A DNA stretch of 64,000 nucleotides from Scilla litardierei (lineage: Eukaryota; Streptophyta; Magnoliopsida; Asparagales; Asparagaceae): the NCBI GenBank assembly GCA_030789695.1, contig CM061142.1:571135281-571199280 (forward strand), given 5' to 3'. The position numbers and the translations under genes are program-made. Below are positions 63,737 to 64,000 of this stretch, piece by piece (the first letter of the stretch is position 1; every line of letters begins with the position of its first letter). The notes beneath the pieces were generated by a model. It saw nothing but the letters and a program-made list of their open reading frames with translations. It had not been told where the DNA came from and ran no database searches.

Positions 63737-64000
63737 GCTTCCTCAAAATCTCCAACACCGTCCTCAAGTGCGAGGCATGCTCTTCCTCCGACTTCGAATA
63801 GATCAGAATGTCGTCAATAAAGATAACGACAAACTTATCCAAGAAGTCGTAGAAAATCAGGTTCATCAGATTCATGAAAATTGCGGGCACGTTAGTTACG
63901 CCGAAAGGCATAACCACAAACTCATAGTGTCCATACTTTGTCCTGAACGCTGTCTTCGGAACATCTCCCTTCTTCACCTTCAACTGATGGTAACCACTCC
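63737..64000 (-). pseudogene. pol: T2 reverse transcriptase, central part (window edge)
   Basis: Minus-strand frame with [20 protein letters not shown] and the catalytic [14 protein letters not shown] (about 63810), ending LRKHRL where H1 inserted. Fully open in the window; the upstream part lies beyond 64000. Confidence 0.92.

Larger units (their letters stand above)
57939..64000 (-). mobile_element. T2: chromodomain Ty3/gypsy element on the minus strand, running off the window
   Basis: The 3' LTR (57939-60442), polypurine tract, integrase with chromodomain, RNase H and part of RT are in the window; protease, gag and the 5' LTR would be to the right. The LTR is the same family as the solo LTR at 43663, so two T2 insertions in opposite orientation lie in T1. 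Pol has an integrase intron, two nonsense codons and a hAT insertion. Confidence 0.92.

Overview
This is plant nuclear DNA made almost wholly of nested LTR retrotransposons. I see no host gene, rRNA, tRNA or CRISPR array. The organism is an angiosperm with a large, repeat-rich genome; the sequence does not let me choose a clade. Short element names are used below: S for Sirevirus-type Ty1/copia, C for the other copia element, T for chromodomain Ty3/gypsy (Tekay/Del-like), A for Athila-like, H for hAT.

Layout. 1-12022: S1, a plus-strand Sirevirus-type element whose 5' LTR is cut by the window edge. Its gag is split by a minus-strand solo LTR (1202-4146, target duplication AGACC). 12023-12555: unassigned DNA ending in a 34-bp tandem repeat. 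12556-24364: the 5' LTR of T4 (+), split by a complete minus-strand element T3 (15464-23741, target duplication GAACT). 24365-24843: T4 leader and a gag remnant. 24844-57938: T1 (+), a composite of the form LTR-gag-pol-LTR(truncated)-pol fragment-LTR. T1 is interrupted by A1 (28536-36645, minus, gag only), which itself holds a Sirevirus-type solo LTR S2 (33400-35366, AAATT). T1 is also interrupted by a solo T2 LTR (43663-46278, ATCTT) and by a complete, young copia element C2 (49458-57516, GATCC). 57939-64000: a minus-strand T2 element running off the window, with a 923-bp hAT element H1 (62806-63728, CAACCGAT) in its reverse transcriptase.

How the parts work. Each element follows the usual plan: LTR promoter, primer-binding site, gag, protease, then integrase/RT/RNase H order in copia or RT/RNase H/integrase/chromodomain order in gypsy, polypurine tract, LTR. 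All coding regions carry stops, frameshifts or deletions, so none looks autonomous.

The most unusual material is in the chromodomain elements. (1) Each LTR family carries a short ORF near the LTR 3' end, acidic in T1 to T4, with a protein sequence shared between divergent families. (2) A consensus intron splits one glycine codon between gag and protease in both T1 and T3. (3) A second, 71-bp intron sits inside the integrase of T1 and T2 and is absent at the same codon pair in T3. Together these suggest that splicing controls Gag-Pol output in this group. (4) Arrays of CG-centred palindromes (AGTCGACT, TAGTCGGTC/GACCGACTA) sit just upstream of the TATA box in unrelated copia and gypsy LTRs.
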